A program made the position numbers and the translations under genes. A DNA stretch of 64,000 nucleotides. Origin: Voacanga thouarsii. Lineage: Eukaryota > Streptophyta > Magnoliopsida > Gentianales > Apocynaceae. The stretch lies in contig JANUWF010001281.1 of the NCBI GenBank assembly GCA_026120185.1, positions 434,001-498,000 on the forward strand. Reading direction: 5' to 3'. The notes beneath the pieces are model-generated. The model was not told the origin of the DNA. It saw only the letters and a list, made by a program, of their open reading frames with translations, and ran no database searches. Positions 23,812-35,538 of this stretch are shown here, in pieces; the stretch's first letter is position 1; the number at the start of each line of letters is the position of its first letter.

Positions 23812-25540
23812 TTCTTTAAAAAAAAAAGATTTAGTTTGTGAAAACAAAACAAATTTGTGCACTTTATCAAAACTGATAATAAATTCAGCTCTTAGGAAAA
23901 CTGGCATAGCTAAGTGTGTTAACCACCACAAATTAATTTCCCTTTTATGTAATGATCTAGTAACTCTTTCAAGGGGATGTTCATTTCTTCTCATTTCCTA
24001 TGGACATACCTCACACTATAACCTCCAACATGGGCTAGCCAATCATAATACGTGTCTCGGGCTATTAATTACATCCCTCCATTAGATCTAAATCCTTATG
24101 GTATCCCCATCCTATACGGGTTCACTCCCAAGGTGATGCGAAAGGACCCACAATCTCTAATGATGATCATGATGGAAGCCATGGGGCCGTTAGAACCCCT
24201 ATCCTACTTAGTCTTTTAAAATAATGGTTTTCTGAAAAATATCATTTTGAAAATTTCCATCAAGTTTTCCCTTAACTTAAAAATAAAATATCTAAATCCA
24301 TTAAAATCTCTATGTCAAGGTTTATATCCTTTGAGAGATTTTTCCATGGACTAATTTTATTTAAGTTAAAAACTTAATAATTTCAAAATTTTTCCAATTA
24401 AAACTTTCTAGAAACTTTGGTTTCAAGTTTATTTGACAAAATAATTTTTCTAGTGCAAAAATAAAACAAAATGGCTTTCTATTTTTAACTTACAAAAATA
24501 TCTAAATCTAATATATTTTCTATATTAAGGATTAAATCCTTTGAGAAAATATCTAAGGATTAATTTTTGTTCAAGTTAAAATAACCATTTAACTTTTTTA
24601 AAGAAAAATATTTTTCTTGTCAAAAATATTCCCAAAGACTTTGGTCTTTGAGGAAAAGCGCACATAGGTACTCAAAATAAATAACAAGCCACAAAACAGT
24701 ATACGCTTTCATGCTATTCTATTTTTAAACCTAAGTGGCCAATTAATATAATTAAACACATTAATTAATTAATTAATTAATGGTCTTGTTTAATCCAAAA
24801 TTTTCTTACTAATATTTTTCATGCAAAAATATTTCATGAATATTAACTTCACCTGGTATGGACCCCAAAACAAAAAAGAAAATGTAAGAAAATTACAAAG
24901 GAAAAAAAAATTTTTTTTCCTCCTTGGTCCACTGCAACTGCCGCACAAGAACAAAGCCATTCCGCACAGCGGTCCACAACACTCGTAGCACTAGAACGTC
25001 CGCCTCATGCATCATCCAAGCTCCGCGACCCACTCTAGTGCCGACTCGCGTGCTAACCTACAAGAAAACGAATTCTGGATTTTGCAATTGAATTGTGATT
25101 TGCAATCCAATTTCACCACATCAACTGAGCCGAAAGCTTCCAAACCGAGTTAAGCCACCTTGATAGCTCCAGGCACATGGACTGTTGTCGGCTCGGCTCT
25201 GATGAACAATGTCGTCTGCATCAAAATTGCATTGCGATCTTTTCTGCATTTTTCCATCACCGTTTCTCTTCTGCGATGGTTTTTGCTTGCTTTTGACCTC
25301 CGATTTCAACCCAAATCAATAAAACCAAAACCAACAACTGCCTATACCGATTAAAATTAGGTTTACACGATTTATTCTTAGAAAAATAGTGAATTATATC
25401 TCACCTATACCTCCATCCGAGAGGTTTCACAAGCCATCTATCCATACCAAAATACCAGTGAAGGATCATAGTTAATCACACATAACTGTCTGATTTTATT
25501 AACTAGCATACAGGCCTCCTATATGTGCAAATATCTTCAT
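23812..25540 (-). other. Long untranslated leader of the copia element
   Basis: About 1.7 kb separates the primer-binding site from gag. No conserved domain is seen; short frames here (for example 25309-25121) match nothing I know. Several blocks are AT-rich with direct repeats of 'aaatatctaaatc' type (24285-24510). A GC-richer patch lies at 24925-25060. A leader this long is unusual for copia but is known in some lineages. Confidence 0.6.
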
Positions 25541-25552
25541 GCTCTGATACCA
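25541..25552 (-). other. Primer-binding site, initiator Met tRNA
   Basis: The minus strand reads TGGTATCAGAGC, the standard complement of the 3' end of plant initiator methionine tRNA, two bases inside the 5' LTR edge. All 12 bases match. Confidence 0.95.
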
Positions 25553-28500
25553 ATTGTAGATTAAATTACAAGCAAAACACAGCCAAAAAACCAACCATGG
25601 AACACAAAAAAAATGCAGCATTTCTGCGTGAAGAAGAGGAGGAAAAAAATAAATTTTCTTTATTACCTCTTCTTATTCTCAAAATTAGCTGGATTGGAAT
25701 ATGCGGAATTGGGGTAGGCACGCTCGTGGAAACCTTTGGTGTGATTCCTGCAAGCCTTCTACTACGTTTGTGCATGTAGGTGAACACCTAACTCTCGATC
25801 ATCTAGTATATAGCCTGCCTAATCCCATTTGGTGAATAACTTACAGGCTAACGGAGTATTTTCTTGAGAGAGAGACGTCTATTTTTTTTTTTTTCATAGA
25901 GAAGAAGCACTGAAAACAACATTGTTTCTTCATTCTCCTGTTTAACCTAAATAAAACCTTAGGTTAAACTGGATTGGTCCATTGGACTCTTAGTTTAGCC
26001 TTTTGGACTTAATTAATTATTCTAATTAGAAGCAAATAAATTGCCCAATTAATAATTACTTTTTCGGCCAAAAGAAGTAGTCCAATAAATAAGCATATAT
26101 TAGTTTAGTCCCAAGTTAATCTCTAATAATTCAAACTGGGCCAAAGCTTTGAATAATTAATTAACCCACCAAACTAATTTAATTAATTCTCTCTCTCCAT
26201 GGACCTTTATTTTGTTCTAACCCAACAATTTAATCGGGCTACTTAAATAAAATAATTTCTATTTAATTTAATTTAATTTCATTCCTTAGCCTATATTTAA
26301 TTTGGACTCACAATCTATATTGGGGACCAAAAGACACACAACCTTTGCTACTAAAATGACCAAAACACCCTTGCCATATAAATAATTGTATTTTATATTT
26401 TAAATATTTTCTAATATCACTATAAGAAAATATTGACCTCAAGGACAGTGCTGCGTTAGCAAAGTCTCCGACCTATAGGTGTAATGACTAAAATACCCCT
26501 CTATAGATCGCCGAACAATCAGAGAGGAAGAAGTGTACTAACACCTTTCTAAATGACATCTACCATCATTAGGCTTCTAGTCCAATGATCTACGACTTCT
26601 TAGAGTGTATCCACTTTCCAAGGGAGCTACCCTAAAGCAAACATCCAAGTCACGTTTTCCAGGGCCCTGGACATTTAGATCATTCAGATAACCACAAGGG
26701 GCGATATAGTATAGAAATTATCTTGTACAAGTCTGTCTTTGTAACACCCCACTACCTAGGCCCAACAGGGCCGGGGATGTCGCCCCGTCCAAAGGACAAG
26801 GGGTCTTTATAACTAGGTTACATGAAAGTAAAATAAAACAAAAGACTTTAAAATTAAATTTATTACAACCCAAAAGATAAATACTGGCACAAATCCAAAA
26901 TAAATTGTTTGCAACAATCTCTCAAACAACACTTAAAGTAAATAGCACGAGTCTGCAAGCACAGGCAACATTCTAGCTAATGATCTCTACAGCAGGATCT
27001 TCCTGAAAAAATATGGCATAAAAGGTGGTGAGATAAAAATCTCAGTAAGCCCGTGTGTGCTTCGAGTGTTTCAGGTAAAATAATTCATGTATGCAAGTTC
27101 TAAAAGTTTCATAAGGAAAAGTGCTGGCAAGTAATAAATAAGTGTTGAAAATAAAGAGTGGCGTTTCACTTTTCAAACTATACATGTGCACAATAAATAC
27201 AACCACTCAAATGGGTAGCCATGGGTTACCACACGTTGGGCCCCAAGACTAAATAATAGTCAGAATGCCACACTTTGTGCAAGCCGACAAAAGGTAGGTG
27301 TACAGCCTACCGGGTGAGATACTCCTCCATCTCTACACCCAAACTTACTGGTTGTCCACTCCGAAACACACAGTCCATATCACTGAAACTTGCTAGCTCG
27401 GACCGGTATGACCTACTGGATTGGCATCCTATCCAGGAAGGACTCACCCCTCAGAGGTGGCCACCTACTGAGAGACTTACCCTAACCCTTCAAAGACTAG
27501 TCCTAGTGGTCTACCATTATTGAGTACTCAACGTTGATTGTTCCCCTTAGGAGAAAATTGATCAAACTTTACTTTATTTGAAAATAGCAATTAAGGATTT
27601 TCAAAAGTCTAGTCAAGTTGGGTTTTAGAAAAAGTTTAGATTTGTGTAAAACTGCTTGTTCAAATTTCAAATGATTTGCTTGACTGAAATAAAAAGGAAA
27701 AACAGTCATTAATTGCATTTACAAATAAATGTCCATATACATTGCATTTGCTTGCCACAATAACTTTTGGTCTTCACAAAACTCCATGCAGGAGCTTACC
27801 TGCTTCTTTGCTTGCTCACACTCAAAAGTCTTCCAAGGCTAACCTAACCCCGCCTAGGGTAAACACAAAACATAAGGTCACATTCAAGCTATACCTGCCT
27901 TACATAAATAATTCTTAGCTCAACTAGTTACAACCATGATTAACCATGACCTCAATGTCCTAAGCTTTAAGGCTAGATGCTAACGAATTTTATAAAATAA
28001 GTCTAGTTTGATAAGTTAAAATAACTAGGGGTTCTAAAATAATTGCTAATAAATTATAGACTCAAATAACAACTCTTGAGTGTTATTAATAATAAATAAA
28101 CTAAGGTTTGAATTTTAAATAATATTAAGTCCTAAATAATTTTAATAAATGATAACTTAAAAATAGCTTTATTATAAATAAATAATAAATTAAATAATTT
28201 TTTAATAGATAATAATTAATTAATAATAAATAAAATTAAGAATAAATGAATTTTATCAAATTTTTGTTTAATAAAAATATTAATAGCCTAATTAAATATT
28301 TCCAATCCAAACCCCTAGTGTTTCAAATTTTGAGGGAAAATATAGTAGTAATTCTAATTTTTTTGTAATAAATTTTGTTAATGAATATAACCTAGAATTA
28401 ATAAGAAAATAATCTCTTATCATGATTTTCCTAGTGCTAGAAAAGATTCATGATCACATTCTTCATCATCAAACAATAAACCATTCCATTCATGAACATA

Positions 28501-28949
28501 CACTTGAACTATCGCATACCATCACATGGCCAAAATCCTACTAAGCATAATCATCAATCATGGTTTCCATGAAAAAATAAGAACATAAAAGCCTAATCAC
28601 CTTTGATGTCATAATATCTAATCATGCTTCAAATATCCATAAAATTCACTAAGCATGAAGAACATACAATGATTCGAAAGGAAAATACATATATCCTAGT
28701 CATATACAACAATCATCATGTCCTAACCCCAATCCCTTTATGCATATACTCAATCTCCCAATCATATTCCATCTCCCTATCAACACCTAAGAGACAAGAT
28801 TTCAGAAATTAATAAGAGAGATTTAAGAATGAATACTTGATTGTCGAGTACTTCGAAGAAGACAAAAGAAGGTCCACGCGCGATGGAGTGTCTTGAATGG
28901 TCCAACGAAACAAACGATCATGGTTGATGATTGATCAACCATTTCAGTT

Positions 28950-28952
<3 letters not shown>

Positions 28953-28992
<40 letters not shown>
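28953..28992. repeat. (GA)n microsatellite in solo LTR copy 2
   Basis: About 20 AG units lie at the position where copy 1 has only about 8. Confidence 0.97.
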
Positions 28993-28999
<7 letters not shown>

Positions 29000-30590
29000 T
29001 CATTAGAATGATATAATCGAATGGAAGAAGATGAATAAGAAAGTTGTTATTGACTTACCTTGTTGATGTTCTTGTGATCTTCAAGAAAAAAGTTGATTTC
29101 GAGCCGCTTGAAAATTTTTGTTTGCGACGTTTTGTGTTATAAATACCAGAAATGAGGTTTAGGGATTAAATGGAAGTGATTTGGAGTGTTTGAGAGTGAT
29201 TGGAGGTGTTTAGAGTAAGGTTAGGCTTGAAGAAGGTTAGTATGTGTTCTTGGTGTTCTAGATGAAAATGGAGAGAATTTGGAAGAATGCTACACGAATT
29301 TTGGTAGAAGGCTGGCCGAATGGTATGGAATGAGTGAGGGTTTCGGTTTTCAGCTATAAAGAGAGGGGATGATCAGATTTTTTTGAAATTTAAATGGAGG
29401 AAATAGTGGAGAGGTTTAAGGTAAGAGGTTAGCTATGGTGTTTTGATCAAGAGAGGTTTCTATGGTCTTCAATGGAGCCAGCTGAACATGGAGTTTTTCC
29501 TGAAATGATTGAAGGTTAATGTTGCTCAAGGCTGGCTGAAATTCAGTCCATGAAGGCAGAGAAAATTCTGGTTAATTAGCCTAATGCAAGAGTGGTTTTA
29601 ATGGAGTAAAATGCTGAAATTATTTGAAGTTCAAAAGAGTTTGAATTGAGTGATCATAGGAGTGTTTTGTGGTGCAGCTATGGAGTCCTTATGCTCAAGG
29701 TAAGAGTGGGGTTTATGATGTTCAGACTACAGCTGAGAAAGTTCAATTTTTACAGAGGTTGAAGATGATTTTCGGCCGTAGGCTAGAAGGAAGCAAGGCT
29801 GGAAAATTCTGGTTTCAAGTTGTTCAGAATCTTCGAAGATTGCAGAATTTTTGGTGCAGAATTTTGCACACTCTTAGCTCGATTTTCAGAGGTTCTTCTG
29901 GGGTGTTTGAGGGTCTTCCAAGGTTGGTTTTTCAGCCTTATTTCTGGACAAATACAGAAGAGATTTGCTGGCTTGAAGGTGAACTAAAAACAGCTCCATT
30001 TCCTTGATTGCAAGCTGCGAAATGCCCAGTTTTTTTTTTTTTTTCTGGTTTGGTGCTGTTTTGTGTAGTCCGAAATTTGCACAGTTTTTCCAGCTTCCAA
30101 GCCACATAAAATGACCATTTTCTTGGCAGAAAATGAATGGGATTATGGCCTGAATTTTCAAAGAAAGGGGCTGCAACAATTCTGGAAAATTTCCAGATTT
30201 CTTTCCACTAAAGTATGAACAACATGAAGGTAGATTTGAAGGTCCTTTCATGGTGATTGATTTTCTCTTGGAACCCTTCCTATTTACCCTCCTATTTTCA
30301 GCCAACTACCCAACCACCATAGCTGATTTTCGAGTTTCATGGTGAAGGAGTTATCCCAGAAATTTTTTGGAATTTAAAAGAAAGGATTTAATGGTTTTGA
30401 ATTATAAAGATGTTAGGACAAGCTAGAGGTAATAAATAGGACAAGAATTCCTCTAGAATTCTTTTTAGGACATGAGGATAAGATTAGGACATTCTCTTCA
30501 TGTCTCCCTTAAGACAACATTCCTATTTTTATGGAATGCAAGAAAACAAAATTTCAAACTTAATGAAAATATTCATGATAAAACTTAAAT

Positions 30591-30652
30591 AATGGGATTT
30601 GAACTCATGACCTTAGAAATTAATTCACCAAGCTCTAACCACTAAACCACAC
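30591..30652 (-). other. tRNA-like sequence in solo LTR copy 2
   Basis: This is the counterpart of 13404-13466. The minus strand keeps the A-box-like TGGTTTAGTGG and B-box-like GAGTTCAAATCCC without change, although surrounding sequence differs, for example in the stretch just before it. Confidence 0.5.
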
Positions 30653-31461
30653 TAACCCTTGTTCTTATTTTCTCACCCACATATTTTTCTTATCTACTCC
30701 TCAAGTTATCTCCCTATTCTGACCTCAAGCAAAATTACCATTTTACCCCTCCTACTCAACAAGCATAACTAAGCATTTAAACCTATAATCCACGATTCTA
30801 AAGCACATAAAACCATTCAAAAACATATATTTCACGCAAAATAATATGATATGCATTCCCGACCCCCTTACTCTAGGGTTGGTTTTAGGTGGGGTTTCAC
30901 AGTCTTAACTAATTAGTCACACATACCCAACATACAAATTGGCCCAACGATAGAACCTCAACTATAGCATATCAAAGTACATGCTTCCAGCTTCGTCAGA
31001 CCACCAACTCATACTCAAGTCTTAGAGTGCTAGTCTACGCTATAGCTATAATAAGTCTAGGTTTCTACCATATAGTACTTTTAAAAACCACTACTACAGG
31101 TCCTATTCTACGTATTCGAAATACGCTTATGTCTTGAAGTGAGTGGACTACTCACTGGTTAAAGGTAAGCCATTCCCCATTTGGAATTCACAACATAATA
31201 ATCTAGACATGACGAGATTCTCATTCTCATCAATCGATTAAGAATGAACATTTATATGTTAAGTGACTCGTGATCCATACCTTACTGTGAAAGACCTCCA
31301 TTCACATGGACCACTTACTTAAACATAATAGGTCTTTTCCAAACGTAATTGTGCACAAATAAAAATGTAAATTCACAAACAATTTTTGAAAAGAAATTCT
31401 TTTATTAAAACATTCGATATTTACATCAGAAACCTAGTCTAAGAGAGCATATTTCCCAACA

Positions 31462-31795
31462 TGCACATTTTCGAACTCCTATAACTTTGTATGGCATCTA
31501 CAAATGAAGATTCTAGCTACCTGGTTTATGCATCTTCAAGCTATCCGCCACCCTATATTCCTTATCATTAAGGAATTTTGTTTACCCCTGAAGAGAAAAT
31601 CTTGCTTTCTTGTTAGCTAAAGTATTTCTTACTTTTGAATTCGAATATCAGTTAATATAGCTCTAAAAGCTCTAAAATCATTCATTTGAAAAATGTATCA
31701 AACTATCAATTTAAAATTACTTAACTTTTATAATTTTTGAACATTAATTATCATTAAAGCATTTGAGCATAATTTTCAATACAAAGCTACACAAT
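31462..31795. other. Spacer, no gene seen
   Basis: AT-rich sequence to the right of the copia duplication. No ORF, repeat or motif was recognised. Confidence 0.6.
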
Positions 31796-31802
31796 AGATG
31801 AT

Positions 31803-32718
31803 CTATGACACCATGATCCCAAATGAGATTTTGATGCTAAGTCTAAATGGTATATGGATGGGCTCTAAGTACCAATTGTCAACTTGTGATATTCATTTTG
31901 GCCCAGAGGACCACAACCAAGTAGTTGACCGTGGGTGCTGCCAGCCCCATAGTCGTGCTCTCAGGGCCGCGGATACTGTGTGTGAAATATAGTATTAGAG
32001 CAAGTAACCAGCCCCTGAGATGGGAACTAAATGCTACACCATGCACGGTGAGAGCCACATCTAGAATCTCATGCTGTTTGGTTGGTCTTAGGTTTAATAT
32101 GTAAGTTTGGGCCTAGGGAGGAAGCTTGGGCCTAAAGAGGGTAAATATGGCACCCTAATCCCATATGATATTTTGATAGAAGTCTAAATGGTATATAAGG
32201 ATAGGCCTAAAAGTGCGACGATAGGTCTGGCAACATCCACAGTTAATTATTTGGTTGCCATCCTTGCTGGACCAAAATAGATATCCAAAATTGACAATGA
32301 GTACTTAGGTCTTTCTTTATTTACCATTCACACTTCTCTTCCTAATCTTATGTAGGATTATGGTGTCACATATTACCCATCCTTTAGGCCCAAGTGTCCT
32401 CACTGGGCCCAAACTTAGGGGCCAAACATAGGACCAACTAAATGGTAGGATTCTAGAGGTAGCTTTCACAACATACGGTTCAACACTTAGTTGCATATAC
32501 CGGGGGCTGATATCTAGGCTCTGACACCAAATGTTACATCTCATGCCCGTGGGCCCGAGAGCACAACTATAAGTCTAGCAGCACCCACAGCCAACTACTT
32601 GGCCGCTATACTCACTAGGCTAAAATGGATATCACAAGTTGACAATGGATACTTAGATCCATCCTTATATACCATTCACACTTCTCATTCCAATCTTATA
32701 TGGGATTGAGATATCACA
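31803..32718. mobile_element. Foldback (long inverted repeat) element of unknown family
   Basis: Arms 31803-32130 and 32380-32718 are inverted copies of each other. For example TCAACTTGTGATATTCATTT (31879) pairs with the complement of AAAATGGATATCACAAGTTG (32622). GGGTGCTGCCAGCC (31932) pairs with the region at 32570-32585. GGGCCTAGGGAGG (32109) pairs with that at 32400. The centre (32137-32372) holds a shorter pair of the same sequence, also in opposed orientations. There is no ORF. It could be a MITE, a MULE remnant or a foldback element; no clear duplication was seen. Confidence 0.75.
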
Positions 32719-33006
32719 TGATCTGGAGTGAACAACCTTTTTCTTGGATTCTTCTCACCATTAACAAACACAAAGTCCCATCACACATGTAAGCATGCAT
32801 TGCAATTTTTTTTTTTTTTTTTGAAATCTTGAAATCAAATTCCTTCTTGGCTGGCATCATAGAATATTTTAAGGCTGCCCAATCTTCTTGAATTTCCAAG
32901 TTATCTCCATGCTATCTTCAGCAAATCTTTTAAACTCTTGTAGCTTGGTTAGTTCACCTGAAACATCCTTAAGGTTCCTGAAAATTTCCCTTTTCCATTA
33001 GCATAT

Positions 33007-34225
33007 CACTACTACATCAATTTTGCAATGACCAATTTTCATTGTAAAATCTATAATATTAGTTGAAAAATAGCCATTACAATGAATTTGTGATCAAAAC
33101 ATACTGGTAGCAAAAAAAGTGATTGCTAAATTTGCAAGAACTCATTTTCATTGCAAATATCCCAATTTTGCAGGGAACGAAAATGAATTAAGCTCATGGC
33201 AAATATATCATATATTTTTAGGAAACTATAACTATATGGAATGAAATTGCAACAACTAAATCCTTTCAAAATCGTTACAAAATTACAATGAAAACTTATT
33301 TAAACGGTCCTATAGCCATTGCATTAGACCCGGGTTGTGGGTGAGCATGTGCTCCTCCATTAGGCCATGTTTGATTATTTATTTATTTATTTATTTTCAT
33401 CTTAGATTAATTTGTTGGATGTAGTGTTCGAACCCCCGATACCTTGTTGTGGGGGAGTATGTGCTCATCCACTAGGTCGTGTTTGATTTTTTTTTATTTA
33501 TTTTCATCTTATATTAATTATATAATATATTTTATAATATAAAATGACTAATAAATTTGTTTATATAAGAGATTAGACATTATTTACAAATTCGTTATTA
33601 AATAAATTACTGATGTTAGAGTTTTATTAAAAATATACTACTTGTAATGAGAGTGCAATAGTACTGTAATGAAGAATTTTACATTACTTATCTTCGTTGG
33701 TAAACCCATTGCAGAATTTCTTTCAAGTTCTAAATATCCTTTTCCATTGCATTTTCAATTACAAAATCGCAACGATTTGCAATTTGTTGCAATAATTTGT
33801 AGCCAAATTACAACCAAAATGAAACACAAATTATAAAGTCGCAACAATTTGCAATTTGTTGCAATAATTTACCACCACAATACAAACAAAATGAAATAGT
33901 AAATAGAAAGTTGCAACAATTTGTAATTTGTTGCAATATTTTGCCACTAAATTACAGCCAAAATGAAACAACATATGAATAGTGTCCAAATACTACGAGA
34001 GTTTCATTGCAGATTGGTTGTTTAAATAAATTTTTTTAAAACAAATAGTATTTGCAATAAGAGTGCAACTAACATGCAATGAAAATTTTTGCTTCATACA
34101 TTTCCATTGCAAACTGATTGTGAACTTTCTCACATTGCACTTTTCTTGTAATCTAGTTGGTAATTTGTAATGCATTACAACTCATTACAAATCCATGGTT
34201 ACAAAATTAATGTTTTCTAGTAGCG
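33007..34225. mobile_element. 1.2 kb non-autonomous CACTA-type miniature element
   Basis: The left end is CACTACTACATCAATTTTGC and the right end, reverse complemented, is CGCTACTAGAAAACATTAAT (the initial CACTA changed to CGCTA by one base). Both then read on into CAATTTTGCAA or TTAATTTTGTAA. TAT flanks both sides (33004-33006 and 34226-34228), the 3-base duplication expected for CACTA elements. The interior is dense in TTGCAACAATTTGCAATTTG type repeats (33720-33960) and related TTGCAATG motifs at both ends. There is no coding capacity. Confidence 0.85.
33328..33520 (-). mobile_element. tRNA-derived SINE-like head, partly duplicated, inside the CACTA element
   Basis: The minus strand has CGACCTAGTGG (33479-33469), an A-box match, and GGGGGTTCGAAC (33437-33426), a B-box match, 32 bases apart. 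A second, B-less head lies at 33328-33368 (GGCCTAATGG, GAGCACATGCTCACCCAC), so the unit repeats with a period of about 110 bases. (ATTT)n tracts follow each head. This is typical of plant tRNA-related SINEs, but the tail and duplication are unclear. Confidence 0.55.
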
Positions 34226-34600
34226 TATGTTTAGCTATTTTCTTATACATTTTTTGCCCAAGACACAAAATTGGCCACACCATAAGAAGCTTTCAATATC
34301 ATGAAATTTGTTTGGGATTTGAAAACATTAGTTAAATCCATTTGATTTTCAAAAGGCCAAAGATATAGATCAATCTCTTCAGGCTATAACTCTCCTCTCT
34401 ATCAAACACCGTAGCTTACTTTTAATTTTCACCTAATTCATTTGGCAATTCATTCACTTTTCTTGCAAAACTCACGATCTCCTCTTTTCCTTTCCACAAC
34501 CAAGACTTCAAACCTTTTCTTCTCACACTGGTACACTCTCATTTTCTCTCCAAGTTCATGGCCAATCTCTCAAGTTCATCACGGAATTCAGCCTCCATAA

Positions 34601-35538
34601 TGTAAAGAAAGCCATACCCCAACATTCAAAGCTATTTAGAGTGGTCTCTTGTTAAGAAATGTAACAAGAATCTTGTTTTCTCTCCTTTTCATTCCTTCCA
34701 AAACCATATTGGGATGCTAGAGATTTTAACCCAAAATATACGTCTATGTTTAATTCTTTATTTGTTATATGTATTGATTTCTTACTGCTTTATATGATGC
34801 AAGAAAATATCTCTATAATAAGAGGAAGTTAAGAAAGAAATCTACAATTCTTGTCATGCAATAGATTTCTTTTCACAAGAGATGAAATTGTATGATTGTT
34901 TTGTTTAGGGCTGAACTAGGAAGGCTTTAGCCAACCTTTTTAACCCTAAGGATGATGTTCACTTCAAAAAGATAATGATTTATAGTTAAGTCCCTTTTGT
35001 TGTACAATTTTACATGCATGCTAGAATTTGCTTAAATGTGTGATATAGTGATCTTTGTGACTCAAATTTATAAAGGTTGCATTGTATCCTCAAAGGATAA
35101 CATGCAACATGATAATATATGATTATAAGATGACGTTTATGCAATTTTTAAGGTTAGAAAATACTGGTGCTATTTTTATTTTTTTTAAAAAATACTAGAC
35201 ATTACCTAAAACACCAACTTTCACTATTTTGCAAACAAATTTTTAGTAGGATGTCCACGACTTTTTACCCAGGATTTTGGAAGGAAAATAAAATGATTTT
35301 TTAGTATTTTTTTAGTGCCTTCAGTAATTGGAAAAGAAAGGGATAATCTGAATGGAAATTTTATGATAAAAACCCATTTTGGACGCTATCCATGAACTAA
35401 AACCCATTTAAATTTTCTGGCATTTGTTTGTAGAATATTTTATGACATTCTTGGTTGTTTTTAACTCTATTTAGGTCTGATGAAATCCCAATTAAGTTTG
35501 AAGCTATTTAGGTAATATAGCACCCTATATATCCTTAT
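34601..35538. other. Spacer, no gene seen
   Basis: AT-rich sequence without a usable ORF; no LTR ends or repeats were recognised. A short poly-T region lies at 35176-35190. Confidence 0.5.

Larger units (their letters stand above)
26740..30901 (+). mobile_element. 4.2 kb solo LTR (large-LTR family, copy 2), nested
   Basis: It starts TGTAACACCCCAC and ends GTGGGGTTTCACA, with GTCTT at 26735-26739 and at 30902-30906 as the exact target duplication. It is collinear with 9412-13715 over its whole length with many small indels; for example, about 100-150 bases around 10880-11100 of copy 1 are missing in copy 2 near 28200-28300. No coding or internal domain is present. It inserted after the host copia element. 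Confidence 0.93.
18171..31461 (-). mobile_element. Complete Ty1/copia element with nested solo LTR
   Basis: LTR 18171-19911, PPT, RT/RNase H, integrase, protease, gag, leader, PBS and LTR 25555-31461 run in order on the minus strand. The flanks are TGCAT (18166-18170) and TGCAC (31462-31466), a 5-base duplication with one transition. With the 4162-base nested LTR and its 5-base duplication subtracted, the right LTR is 1740 bases, against 1741 for the left, which supports the boundaries. All coding parts carry stops, so the element is not autonomous. The total without the insertion is about 9.1 kb. Confidence 0.95.
25555..31461 (-). repeat. 5' LTR of the complete copia element, split by an insertion
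   Basis: The LTR occupies 25555-26739 and 30907-31461 and is collinear with the LTR at 18171-19911. The split lies at the sequence that reads GTCTGTCTTAAC at 19351 in the uninterrupted copy, which confirms the insertion point exactly. Confidence 0.95.
32720..34600 (-). pseudogene. Unidentified coiled-coil pseudogene, split by a CACTA miniature element
   Basis: From 34598 the minus strand reads MEAEFRDELERLAMNLER and then, after a small frame change, KMRVYQCEKKRFEVLVVERK, a charged heptad-like sequence. Stops follow. After the inserted element at 33007-34225 is removed, the reading resumes in pieces such as NLKDVSGELTKLQEFKRFAE at about 32985-32930. It is AT-rich and broken by frameshifts. 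I do not recognise the family; a decayed host gene or transposon protein are both possible. Confidence 0.3.

Noticed and set aside
23855..24085. Plus-strand frame of 76 residues opposite the copia gag start
   Set aside because: Shadow of the retroelement on the other strand; no domain.
29669..30305. Frames of 112 and 139 residues within solo LTR copy 2
   Set aside because: Overlapping frames on opposite strands; not preserved in copy 1 (12480-13100), so chance.
31798..31992. Frame of 64 residues at the left arm of the foldback structure
   Set aside because: The same sequence occurs inverted in the right arm without a matching frame; part of a non-coding repeat.
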